Under the pieces are notes generated by a model, which was given only the letters and a program-made list of their open reading frames with translations, made no database searches and was not told the origin of the DNA. DNA of 15,468 bases from Oscillospiraceae bacterium (GTDB lineage Bacteria > Bacillota_A > Clostridia > Oscillospirales > Ruminococcaceae): positions 1 through 15,468 of the forward strand of contig CAAFWX010000381.1 in assembly GCA_900766795.1 (NCBI GenBank), given 5' to 3'. Both the position numbers and the translations under genes were made by a program. This document shows, piece after piece, positions 6,031 to 14,600 of the stretch; the stretch's first letter is position 1; each line of letters starts with the position of its first letter.

Positions 6031-9015
6031 TTATTTTGCGGTTATCTTGTACTGGGTGTAGGAGGAGCTGTAAACCTTCTTGCCGTCGATGATGACGTAT
6101 GCTCTTACACTGTATACATAAACCTTGCCCTTAACTGCGGTGTCGTCAACGAAAGCGTTTGAGTCGCCTGCGTCGCCAACGGACTTTGCCTTAGCGGAGC
6201 TTCCGCTTACCTTGCGGAATACCTCATAGCCGTCAGCGCCCTCGGCGTCTTTCCACTTGAGGATAACGCCGCCGCTGGTTGCCTTTCTGGAGGTGACAAC
6301 CGCCTTTCCGGGACGAACCTTTACGATGACTTCCTTGGTCTTTGCGGGGTTGGACTTGGATGTGATGGTAATAACCGCCTTGCCTGCGGCGATAGCAGTA
6401 ACCTTGCCGCTCGCATTAACTACCGCAACATCTTCGTTGGAGGACTTGAACAGCAGCGTCTTGTCGTCAGCGGTGGATGGGTAAACCTTAGACTTGAATG
6501 TGAAGCTCTTCCCAATGCTTAAGGTCTTGCTCTTAGAGGGGGTTACGGAGAAGCTCGAAACCTTTGTGGTGACATTAACATCGCACTTTGCGGAAAGTCC
6601 ACTGAGAGTCTTTGCGGTGATGGTTGCCTTTCCTGTGGACAGCGCAGTTACCGTGCCGTCTGCGGAAACAGAAGCAACGTTGGGGTTTGAGCTGCTCCAT
6701 GTAACGTTCACACCTGCTGCGTCTGCGGGGGTTACGGTAACAGTAAGCTTTTCGGTTGCCTTAATGCTGAGGTCGAGGGTGGTCTTGTTAAGAGTAATTG
6801 CGGTTGCCTTTACAACAGGAGCGCACATTGCGTCGGTGATAACCGTTTCGGGAGTAACGCGCGCGCCGCCGCTGCCGTTGCCTACCTGACCGTAGGTGTT
6901 GTCGCCCCAGCAGTAGAGGACAGCCTTGCTGTCTATGTAGCCGCCGAAGCCGTTTCCGATAGAAGCCTCCTCGACGGAAGTGCCGGTGATAGTGCCGAAC
7001 TTGGAAATATCCTTAGAAGAGCCGTTCCCGAGGGCGTTGTTGGTATTGTCGCCGCACATTGAAAGCTTTCCGTTGTCATAGAGCGCGGCACTTGCTGTGC
7101 TGCCTGCATAAATCTTGGCAACAGAGGAAGTCGAAGCATACGGAGTCTTTACGCGGTAGGTGTCTGTGCCAAGCTGACCGCTTCCGTTCACGCCGATTCC
7201 CCACGCTCTGCCGGTGTCGCTGACAAAGAAGCTGTAATTCTCGCAGGCTGCGATATCGGTGAACTTCTCAGCAACAACGTTATCCTTGCTGTCCCTGAGA
7301 ACGACCTGAATGGGAGTGTCGCAGATGTATACGCCCGAGGTGCCAAGCTGGCAGTTGTTGTTCGAGCCCCAGCCGTAAACCTCGTTACCTGCAAGCGCCA
7401 GAACGTGGGAGTTTCCGAGAGCAAGCTTTGTAATGCCCGAAACGGGAACGTCAATCACCGTAGGCTCGGAAACCTTTGAGGGAAGCTCCAGCATTCTGGA
7501 GGCGGTGTTTCTGCCCCAGCCGAATACAGAGCCGTCAATAAGCGCCATGCAGTAATCTGCTGCGGTGTAAATCTCAAGGCTGTTTGTTGCATAGAGGTTT
7601 GCATTCACAACAGGGGACACAACGTTTGCCGCTCTTGTGCTCATGCCCAAAAGACCCTGAGAGTTGTCGCCGAAGACATACACGCTTGTTTCGCACTGAA
7701 CAAAGGTAATCTTGTTTCCGCACCAAACGCGTCTTGCCTTTTCCTTGATGGCAACCTTTGTGGGCTTCTTGCGGGAGGTGGTGTCGCCAAGACCCAGCTG
7801 ACCGCAGTCGTTTCTGCCCCAAGTGTAGAGCACGCCGTCCTCGTCAATGGCGGCAGCATGGTCCGCACCTGCGGAATAGCAGGTGATATCGCTGATTACC
7901 TTTGTGGGCTTTGATACAGAGCTTGCCGAGGATTCTGCGAAAAGCTCGCCGTAAGCTCCGCCGCCGACAGAGGAAACACGGTTGTTTGTCTTAAGCACAA
8001 GCGAGTGGTGCTCGCCGAGCGCTGCGGAAGCCACCCCGGTTGTGACGGAAGCAGGAGCAAACAGGCTCACCGTCTTGCCGTTCTGAAGCTGACCGTCTGC
8101 GTTGTAGCCCCAAGTGTACAGGCTTCCGGACTTGTTGACAGCGCCGGAGGAGTTGCCGCCTGCAAATATGTAGGAGATATTTGAAAGATTTGTGGAAACA
8201 AAGGAGCTGGTTGCCGCTCTGTCGTTGTTGTTTCCAAGCTGACCCTCGTCGTTAAGTCCTGTGGACCAGACAGTGCCGTCGGTCTTTAGAATGAGGGCGT
8301 GCTCGTTGCCCGCCTCTGCGTCAGCAACGCCGTTTGCCAGAACCATTACGGGAGTTTCCTGGTCGCGGTAGTTTCCGTAGCCAAGCTGCCCAGTGGAGTT
8401 GTTTCCGCAGGCATAGAGCGCGCCGTCCGCTGTCACCAGCAGGGAAAAGCCGTCGCCCGCAGCCACGTCCACGATGTCCTTTTTGATTTCGGTGACGCCG
8501 TTCTTCTTCGAGTTGTACTCAAAGCCAAGCTCGCCGTATTCGTTGCTTCCCCAGCCGTATGCTGTGCCGTCTGCGGTGATGGCAAGGGTATGGGTATCGC
8601 CTGCGCTCACTGCAATGACGTTCTCCATCAGCTTCAGGGGCTTTGTGATGACGTAGTTGTTGACGGTGGTCGAAATCTGACCCGCGGAGTTGTCGCCCCA
8701 GCCGTACAGCGTGCCGTTCACATCAATCGCAAAGCTTACGTCGTCGTTTGCTTCAACGTAAACCACGTTGTCCATAACCTTCACGCCGTCGGAAAGCTCA
8801 ACATCTGCCACGCCGAGCTGACCCGCAGAGTTGTCGCCCGCTGCCCACAGGGACATGTCCTTTTTGATGACAAGGCTGTGATTTTCACCGACAGCGATTG
8901 TGTTGGGGTTTATCTCCGTGGACGCTGCCGAGGCGACCGTTCCGAAGGACACCACAGTAATGGCTTCCACCGCGCTCAGAGCCACAGCGGTAAGCCGTTT
9001 CAAGGTTTTGTTCAT
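6031..9015 (-). CDS. Secreted RCC1-repeat protein with Big_2 and FN3-like domains
   Basis: I start this gene at the ATG at 9015 (MNKTLKRLTAVALSAV), which has GGGAGG 10 nt upstream. The open frame continues further but adds no signal-like sequence. The product is 994 residues. Residues 1-31 are a signal peptide (basic start, hydrophobic core, ASA-A cleavage region). Residues 40-715 contain 14 RCC1-type units of about 46-55 residues, each with a sign such as YGWGDNSAGQ or GSNNNCQLG; fourteen units fit two seven-bladed propellers. Two Big_2 Ig-like domains follow (about 734-815 and 818-900; VTWSSSNPNVASVSADGTVT, LLFKSSNEDVAVVNASGKVT), then an FN3-like module (about 902-994). There is no LPXTG, dockerin or SLH motif, so it is predicted to be secreted or loosely bound. 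RCC1 propellers in bacteria usually mediate protein or ligand binding; the target is unknown. Confidence 0.93.
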   Translation of the reverse strand: MNKTLKRLTAVALSAVEAITVVSFGTVASAASTEINPNTIAVGENHSLVIKKDMSLWAAGDNSAGQLGVADVELSDGVKVMDNVVYVEANDDVSFAIDVNGTLYGWGDNSAGQISTTVNNYVITKPLKLMENVIAVSAGDTHTLAITADGTAYGWGSNEYGELGFEYNSKKNGVTEIKKDIVDVAAGDGFSLLVTADGALYACGNNSTGQLGYGNYRDQETPVMVLANGVADAEAGNEHALILKTDGTVWSTGLNDEGQLGNNNDRAATSSFVSTNLSNISYIFAGGNSSGAVNKSGSLYTWGYNADGQLQNGKTVSLFAPASVTTGVASAALGEHHSLVLKTNNRVSSVGGGAYGELFAESSASSVSKPTKVISDITCYSAGADHAAAIDEDGVLYTWGRNDCGQLGLGDTTSRKKPTKVAIKEKARRVWCGNKITFVQCETSVYVFGDNSQGLLGMSTRAANVVSPVVNANLYATNSLEIYTAADYCMALIDGSVFGWGRNTASRMLELPSKVSEPTVIDVPVSGITKLALGNSHVLALAGNEVYGWGSNNNCQLGTSGVYICDTPIQVVLRDSKDNVVAEKFTDIAACENYSFFVSDTGRAWGIGVNGSGQLGTDTYRVKTPYASTSSVAKIYAGSTASAALYDNGKLSMCGDNTNNALGNGSSKDISKFGTITGTSVEEASIGNGFGGYIDSKAVLYCWGDNTYGQVGNGSGGARVTPETVITDAMCAPVVKATAITLNKTTLDLSIKATEKLTVTVTPADAAGVNVTWSSSNPNVASVSADGTVTALSTGKATITAKTLSGLSAKCDVNVTTKVSSFSVTPSKSKTLSIGKSFTFKSKVYPSTADDKTLLFKSSNEDVAVVNASGKVTAIAAGKAVITITSKSNPAKTKEVIVKVRPGKAVVTSRKATSGGVILKWKDAEGADGYEVFRKVSGSSAKAKSVGDAGDSNAFVDDTAVKGKVYVYSVRAYVIIDGKKVYSSSYTQYKITAK

Positions 9016-9079
9016 AACAATTTCCCTCCCATTATTAATATCGGTCGCCGCCCATTTCGGCGTACCAATAAATGCCTTC

Positions 9080-9108
9080 ATTATATAATACAATTTACAA
9101 GGTGAAAA
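9080..9108 (-). promoter_or_regulatory. Proximal promoter of the RCC1-repeat gene
   Basis: A perfect TATAAT (9080-9085) is 17 nt from a weak TTTTCA (9103-9108) on the - strand. The leader would be about 58 nt and contains no recognised riboswitch. Confidence 0.6.
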
Positions 9109-9144
9109 AGTTGCATGATTTATCAAAATATTTTCCCTTCTTAT

Positions 9145-9174
9145 ACTATAACGGAAAAATATTAAAATTGTCAC
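9145..9174 (-). promoter_or_regulatory. Possible second promoter of the RCC1-repeat gene
   Basis: GTGACA (9169-9174), an 18-nt spacer and TATAGT (9145-9150) occur on the - strand in the 206-bp gap between the MBL gene and the RCC1 gene. I see no terminator of the MBL gene in this gap: the sequence after its stop is A-rich rather than T-rich. Confidence 0.4.
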
Positions 9175-9221
9175 CTTATTTTTCTTATTTTTTTCTTAAG
9201 ACGACAAAGCAGCGCCCCGCG

Positions 9222-10070
9222 TCAGAACTCCAAAGCCTCTCCGCCGCCGAGATACAGAATCCTGTCGCCGAGAATTTCATCCATGAGGTCGAAGCCCTTA
9301 AAGCCCGTGCAGTGGCACGCATAGATTTTCTCCGCGCCGCTGTTTTTGAGCAGCTTCGCCTGCGCTGTCACAAATTCTGCGGAGCAGTTAAGCGCCTTAG
9401 GGTTTCCCCTGCTGAAATGGAAGCCGCCTATGACCGCGAGAATCGGGATTCCGTACCAGCGCCGCTGCACCGTTTCAATCATATTCACCGCGCCGCAATG
9501 AAAGCACCCGCCGATGATGATAAGCCCTTCCGCCTTTCGCGCGTGCGGAAAAATCACCGCGAAGCTTTCGTCAGAAAAGTCAAAGGCGCGCGCCTTTCTT
9601 CCGTCCATCACGCAGTAGCTTCTGTCGGGGTTGATGTTCTTCGGCTCAAAGTCCTCGCAGCTTGCTAGATAGAACCCCTCGGTAATCTCTGAAAAGCTGT
9701 TGAACAGGCAGAGATTATCCGCGTACTTCTTGAAAAAAGCCTTTCCCGCACCCACAGGAGCCTTGAACAAGCCGTTTCGCCTGAACACCTCGTTTTGCGC
9801 TCCCGCGCGAAGATAAACTCTGATGTCGGGATTAAGCTTCATAACCGCGTCCATTCCTCCGACATGCGCCAGCGAATTGTGGGTCAGAAAAACTGCGTCA
9901 AGCTTGTCAATAGGCAGGCGCATTCGGCGGGCGTTTTCCACCGACTTTCCCGTAAGCCCCGTGTCTATAAGAATGTTCTTGCCCTTGTATTCAACAAACA
10001 ACGACATTCCGTCCTCGCTGAACAGCTTTTCGTCCACAGCGGTGTTTTCTATCAGACTTATTATCTTCAA
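9222..10070 (-). CDS. Metallo-beta-lactamase-fold protein of COG1237 type with degenerate metal motif
   Basis: The product is 282 residues, a normal length for the MBL-fold family COG1237 annotated as dihydropterin-ribofuranosylaminobenzene 5'-phosphate synthase-like. Visible family features are LIENTAVDEKLFSEDGMSLF at the N-terminus, NILIDTG (32-38), GGCFHCGAVNMI (187-198), VIGGFHF (213-219) and ACHCTGFKGF (251-260). The HxHxDH signature is replaced by H64-N-S-L-A-H69: the second His is Ser66 and the Asp is Ala68, so the usual dinuclear zinc site cannot form in full. The later His residues H191, H218 and H253 remain. It may be a non-catalytic or altered member. The start is the TTG at 10070 with GGAG 9 nt upstream; a TAG two codons earlier excludes a longer form, and the next Met is at 22, inside the fold. 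It follows the terminator of the regulator gene, so it is probably transcribed separately. Confidence 0.88.
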   Translation of the reverse strand: MKIISLIENTAVDEKLFSEDGMSLFVEYKGKNILIDTGLTGKSVENARRMRLPIDKLDAVFLTHNSLAHVGGMDAVMKLNPDIRVYLRAGAQNEVFRRNGLFKAPVGAGKAFFKKYADNLCLFNSFSEITEGFYLASCEDFEPKNINPDRSYCVMDGRKARAFDFSDESFAVIFPHARKAEGLIIIGGCFHCGAVNMIETVQRRWYGIPILAVIGGFHFSRGNPKALNCSAEFVTAQAKLLKNSGAEKIYACHCTGFKGFDLMDEILGDRILYLGGGEALEF

Positions 10071-10085
10071 AGCCTATCACTCCAG

Positions 10086-10100
10086 ATTACAATATGTAAT
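10086..10100. promoter_or_regulatory. Perfect 15-bp palindrome upstream of the MBL-fold gene
   Basis: ATTACA-ATA-TGTAAT lies 16 bp before the TTG start, just upstream of the ribosome site. It could be an operator or a weak hairpin. The regulator is unknown; the neighbouring DtxR-family protein is one candidate, but the site does not look like a classic DtxR or MntR box. Confidence 0.4.
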
Positions 10101-10110
10101 ATTATCTTTA

Positions 10111-10147
10111 AATAAAACAGTCAGGAAACGCTTTTTCGCCTCCTGAC
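10111..10147 (-). terminator. Intrinsic terminator of the DtxR-family gene
   Basis: On the - strand GTCAGGAGGCG pairs with its counterpart over 11 bp (two G-T pairs) around a 6-nt loop and is followed by TGTTTTATT. It begins 18 bp after the regulator stop codon. Confidence 0.88.
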
Positions 10148-10165
10148 CGCAGGAATCATACTCCG

Positions 10166-10549
10166 TCACTTTGCTTCGCTGAATTTGGTGACGAATTTCT
10201 TTATCGCTTCAAAGCTTTCCGCGCTTATGCAGTGTTCGATGCGGCACGCGTCGGCGGCAGCAATGTCCTCGGGCACGCCCATGCTGGTGAGCCAGCCGAT
10301 AAACAGCACATGGCGCTCATAAACGCGCTCCGCAACTTCCCGCCCTTTTTCGGTGAGGGTGATGAAACCGTTCTTGTCAACGTTAATGCAGTTGTCCTCG
10401 CGAAGATTTTTCATTGCAACGCTGACGCTGGGCTTGGAGAACTCCATCTCAGTGGCTATGTCGACAGAGCGAACCTCGCCGTTTCTGTTGAAAAGAATAA
10501 GTATGGTTTCGAGATAGTCCTCTTTGGATTCAAGTGTTCTCTCTTTCAT
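10166..10549 (-). CDS. DtxR/MntR-family metal-dependent transcriptional regulator
   Basis: The product is 127 residues: an N-terminal winged helix (about 1-65; VDIATEMEFSKPSVSVAMKN is the recognition region) and a metal-binding/dimerization domain (about 70-127). There is no C-terminal SH3/FeoA-like domain, so it has the short MntR-like layout. Likely metal ligands are D11 and E14 (EDYLET), H80 (YERH), and C102, E105 and H106 (ACRIEH). The Cys at 102 is what DtxR itself has, whereas MntR of Bacillus has Glu at that place, so iron versus manganese specificity is open. The ATG at 10549 has GGAG 8 nt upstream. Its own promoter and terminator suggest a single-gene transcript. No metal transporter gene is visible nearby, so the regulon is elsewhere or unknown. 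Confidence 0.95.
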   Translation of the reverse strand: MKERTLESKEDYLETILILFNRNGEVRSVDIATEMEFSKPSVSVAMKNLREDNCINVDKNGFITLTEKGREVAERVYERHVLFIGWLTSMGVPEDIAAADACRIEHCISAESFEAIKKFVTKFSEAK

Positions 10550-10587
10550 TTACTTCACTCCGCCTTTCCGCTGAATTGTTTATTACT

Positions 10588-10616
10588 ATAATAGCATATT
10601 TTCTCGTGTTCGTCAA
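10588..10616 (-). promoter_or_regulatory. Sigma-A promoter of the DtxR-family gene
   Basis: TTGACG (10611-10616), a 17-nt spacer and TATTAT (10588-10593) occur on the - strand, giving a leader of about 30 nt. It lies in the 105-bp gap after the M14 gene, which shows no clear terminator. Confidence 0.82.
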
Positions 10617-10654
10617 GGACATAAGCCCGAAAATTGCCAATTTCTGTATGTGGA

Positions 10655-11581
10655 TTACTGCTCGCCCATGCTGAGGATTCTCGCAATCACGCTTCCCTCA
10701 TACACGATGGGGTATTCTCTCAGCGAGAAAATAAGACCGTCTGTCGGCGCAATTATCTCCTGCTCCACCGTTCCGCTTATGGGAGTGACGATTTCGCCGA
10801 TGACCGTGCCCTTGCTGACCCACATATTATGTTCAACATTTGGTATAAAAATTCCGCTTTCGCCTGCGTGTAATACATTTACCGAGCCATCAGAGGATAC
10901 CATCGGGTGAGAAACATTCTCCTCGGCGCCCGACCAGATGCCAAGATGCGACATCAGCTTGAATATTCCCGTCAGAAGCTGGCTGCAATAGGATTTTGTA
11001 ATCCTCTGACCAACGCCCATCTCGATTGCAAGCGTGGGCACGCCCTCGTTGTTGAGCGTGTGGGCAAGCGAGCCTTCGCTGACGGCTCCCGATTCATGCA
11101 CCCAGACAAAATCGGTGTTCAGCAGCTTGGCATATTTCAACAGCGAGGAGCTGGTTTCCTTGCTGACGCGCACCTGCGGGATTTCGCGGATAAAGATATT
11201 GCTCGCGTGAATGTCAATGCACACGTCCGCGCCCTTGATGTCGTCTACAAGCTTTGCAGCGATATTCTCCGCGATGGCGCCTGTTGCCGAGCCGGGGAAA
11301 ATGCGGTTCATGTCAAGCCCCGACATCGGCACTGCGCGGGTGACCGACTCCATTCCGAGAGGATTCACCGACGGGTAAACATCGACGGTTCCGTGCAGGC
11401 AGGAGATGTTCGAGATAATTCGCTTCACCAGCTCATAGCAGACATACTGCCCCTCCAGTTCATCTCCGTGTATTCCCGTGACGATTGCGATACGCTTTCC
11501 CTCGCCGTTTTGCAGACTGTTCTTCTTTATGGTGAGTTCCTCGTCTGCGGGAAGCTTTACAGTGACGATATTCTTTATCAT
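10655..11581 (-). CDS. Succinylglutamate desuccinylase/aspartoacylase-like zinc hydrolase (M14 family)
   Basis: The product is 308 residues. Zinc ligands are seen as H38 and E41 in TGIHGDELEG and H125 in DIHAS; LDMNRIFPG (89-97) holds the conserved Asn-Arg of the family, and E187 in AIEMG is the likely catalytic Glu. A beta-rich C-terminal domain follows (about 220-308). The family cleaves small amide bonds, as in N-acyl amino acids, or C-terminal residues; the substrate here is unknown. I choose the ATG at 11581 (MIKNIVTV) because AAAGGA is 7 nt upstream; a TTG ten codons earlier would place that ribosome site inside the gene. It follows the permease gene by 38 bp with no terminator, so it is probably the last gene of the ABC operon. 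It is cytosolic, with no signal peptide. Confidence 0.9.
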   Translation of the reverse strand: MIKNIVTVKLPADEELTIKKNSLQNGEGKRIAIVTGIHGDELEGQYVCYELVKRIISNISCLHGTVDVYPSVNPLGMESVTRAVPMSGLDMNRIFPGSATGAIAENIAAKLVDDIKGADVCIDIHASNIFIREIPQVRVSKETSSSLLKYAKLLNTDFVWVHESGAVSEGSLAHTLNNEGVPTLAIEMGVGQRITKSYCSQLLTGIFKLMSHLGIWSGAEENVSHPMVSSDGSVNVLHAGESGIFIPNVEHNMWVSKGTVIGEIVTPISGTVEQEIIAPTDGLIFSLREYPIVYEGSVIARILSMGEQ

Positions 11582-11619
11582 GACAATATCCTTTCCGTAT
11601 AATTTATGCAAAATATAAC

Positions 11620-14600
11620 TTATTCAACAGATTTCAGCGACTCAACCATGCTTATCTTCTTCAGCATTCCGCGCATGATTTGGTTGACGATAAGAGAGAA
11701 AGCAATGGTAATCAGGAACGCCCAGACATAGGACAATCCGTGAATTTCCCGTCCGAACATAACCTCGTCGATTTCCGCAGTGGTGATGACGAACAGGCAA
11801 AGCCAGTTGCCCAGAAGCAGACCGACTGCCGCTCCGATTACAGATAGTATAACATTCTCGCGGAACACATAGCTTGAAACCTCCTTATCGAAGAATCCAA
11901 GCACCTTCAGCGTCGCAATCTCGCGTATACGTTCTGTTATATTTACGTTCGTCAGGTTATACAGCACCACAAAAGCAAGCGCGCCCGCCGAAACAATGAG
12001 TACTATAATAACAAGGTCAAGCACCTCAAGCATTTCCGAGAAGGTTTCGCTGGCGCCCATCTTCATCATAACGCTGAGAACGCCGTCATGCTTCAGCATT
12101 CGCTCGGAGAACTCATTCTGCGCCTGCTCATCATTGGGAATGTTGTTGGTGAAATAGAGAATGTTGTATTCGGGGGTATGCCCGAACACCTCGGAATAAA
12201 GCTCCTCCGTCATGTAGATAAAGTGGCTCGCATAGTGCTCGGTTATCGCGCCAACCTGCACCTGTGCGCTTTCGCTGTCGCTTATCTGAATGGTAACAGT
12301 GTCCCCTGCCGAAACGCCCAGCAGCTTTGCCAGCTTCTCGGTCATGACCGCGCCGTCTGCCATGGAAACCTTTTCTCCCGAAATACGCTCGTGCATGTCA
12401 ACCATGCCCTCGAAAATCCCGGCGTCCTCAACTCCCGTAACGCAGCCCTGAACGTTGTTATCCTCAAAGGAAACAGTGTACTGCTTAAGCAGCGCGCGGG
12501 TGTAGACGGTCTGCGAATCGTAGTCCATAAGGTCATCATAGACCAAATCCAGCTCCTCGGGCTTGATGTCGCTGTCATATGCTATATACCCTGAGTAATT
12601 ATAGATATAATTATACTGCAAGTCAACAATATCCGAGATGGAATCCTTTAATCCGAAGCCGGTGAGCGACAGCGCGGTGCAGCCCGCAATGCCGATAATC
12701 GTCATGAACATTCTTCGCTTGTAGCGGAAGATGTTTCTCACCGTCACCTTGCCGAAGAAGCCGAATCTGTTCCATATTATTCCTATGCGCTCCAACAGAA
12801 CGCGTTTTCCCGCTTTGGGCGCTTTGGGGCGCATAAGCTCTGCGGGAGTTTCCGCAAGAGCCTTTCTGCAGGTGAAAAATACGGTGAGCGCGATGGCAAG
12901 AACCATGCTTGCCACCGATATTCCGATGTTAGAAAATGATAACAGAAAGTGTATTTTCTTGATATTATACATCATGGAATATGCCCAGATGATTACCCAC
13001 GGGAATATAAAGCATCCAATATATGCTCCGACAATTCCACCGCTTGCCGCCGCGAGCACCGCATAGCACATATAGTGCCGCATGATGACAGCGTTTGAAT
13101 AGCCAAGGGCTTTCAGCGTGCCAATCTGCACACGCTGCTCCTCAACCATTCTCGACATTGTGGTAAGGCAGACAAGCGCTGCAACCAAGAGGAAGAAAAT
13201 CGGGAAAATAGAAGCAATTTTGTTGATTCTTTCGGAGTTGCTCTTATACTCGGAGTAGCCGACGTTATCGTCGCGCGTGAAGATATACCATTCGGGAGTG
13301 CCGACGTCCTCTATTTCTTTCCGCGCGTCGGCAAGCTCCTGCTCGGCGTCGGCGATTTCGCGGTTGAATGTTTCAACGCCCTCCTCGTATTCCTTCAAGC
13401 CGTCGGAATATTTCTGCTTTGCGTCCTCAAGCTCCAGCACGCCCTTTTCATACTCAATTTTTCCCTCGCCAAGCTCGCTGCGCTTTTCGGCAAGCAGATT
13501 GAAGTTCTCGTTATACTCGTCCTTGCCCTTTTCAAACTCGGCAAGACCCTCGTTATACTGCGCCAAACCGTCATAATATTTGTTCAGCCCGTCAAGGTAT
13601 TGCTTTCTGCCGTCCTCATATTTTTCGGTGTTTTCGTTGTACAGGGCAAGTCCGTCCTCGTATTGAGCGCGCCCCGCGTCAAGCTGCGCCTGCGCTTCGT
13701 TAAGCATAGCTTCGCCCTCGACAATGGAAGCTTCGTTTTCGGCAATCTCCGCAGCGCCCGCTTCAAGGCTCTCCTTTGCCGCGCTTAGCTGCTCGGCTGT
13801 GGAATCGAGTGTGTCTTTTGTCTGCTCAAGAGCAGTTTTCTGCGCTTTAAGTTCTACTCTTTGTTGAATAATCGCAGGATTATTCTCACCGTATATAGCT
13901 TCGGCGGCTTTAAGCTGCTGCTCGGCGGCGTCAAGCTGTTCCTTTCCCGCTGTATACTGCGCAAGACCCTGCTCATAAAGAGCGTAACCTTGGTCATATT
14001 CCGCCTGACCCTGCGCAAGCTGCGCTTTAGCCTCCTCAATTGCCAGCTTTCCTGCTTCGAGTTCGGAACGCTTAGAATCTATCTCCGCCTGTCCCTCAGT
14101 GAGCTGCTGTTCGCCGTCGGAAAGCTGCTGCGCAGCTTCTTCAAGCTGTTTTTTCGCGCCGGCAAGGGTCGCCTTGGTTTCGTCAAGCTGCCGCTTTGCA
14201 TCGTTGAGCTGAGCTTCGCTGTCCTGAAGCTGCGCTAAGCCCTTGTCAAGCTCTGCTCGCGCGTCGTTGATTTGCTGCTCCGCGTCTGCAAGCGCTGCTT
14301 CGCCCTCGTCGATTTCCGCCTTTGCGTCAAGAAGCTCCTGCTCGCCGTCGCGGATTTGCTCTGCCGCGTCCTCAAGCTCCAGCCGCGCATCGTCAAGCTC
14401 TTTCTGCCCGTCCAGCTTCGCCTGCGCAAGTTCCTCCTCGCCGTCCGCAATATCCCTTAGCGCCTCTCCGATAACCTCGTCATAGCGAATCTCGCTGCGC
14501 GCAATTCCGAGTTCTTCAAGCTTGTCGGAAATGCTGTCGCACAACTCCTCGTATTCGTCTGAATAGCTGCCAAGATTAGCTAAATCGTCGGAGCGCACAT

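Noticed and set aside
8299..9105. Open frame of 268 codons on the + strand opposite the RCC1-repeat gene
   Set aside because: Shadow of the repeat-rich gene; it also covers that gene's signal peptide and promoter and has no plausible start context.
9016..9174. N-terminal extension of the RCC1 gene by 53 residues
   Set aside because: The extension has no ribosome site, covers the promoter candidates, and would bury the signal peptide. The ATG at 9015 with GGGAGG is far better.
10631..10654. Terminator after the M14 gene
   Set aside because: GAAATTG and CAATTTTC can pair only with an impossibly short loop and there is no proper T-run, so no terminator is called.
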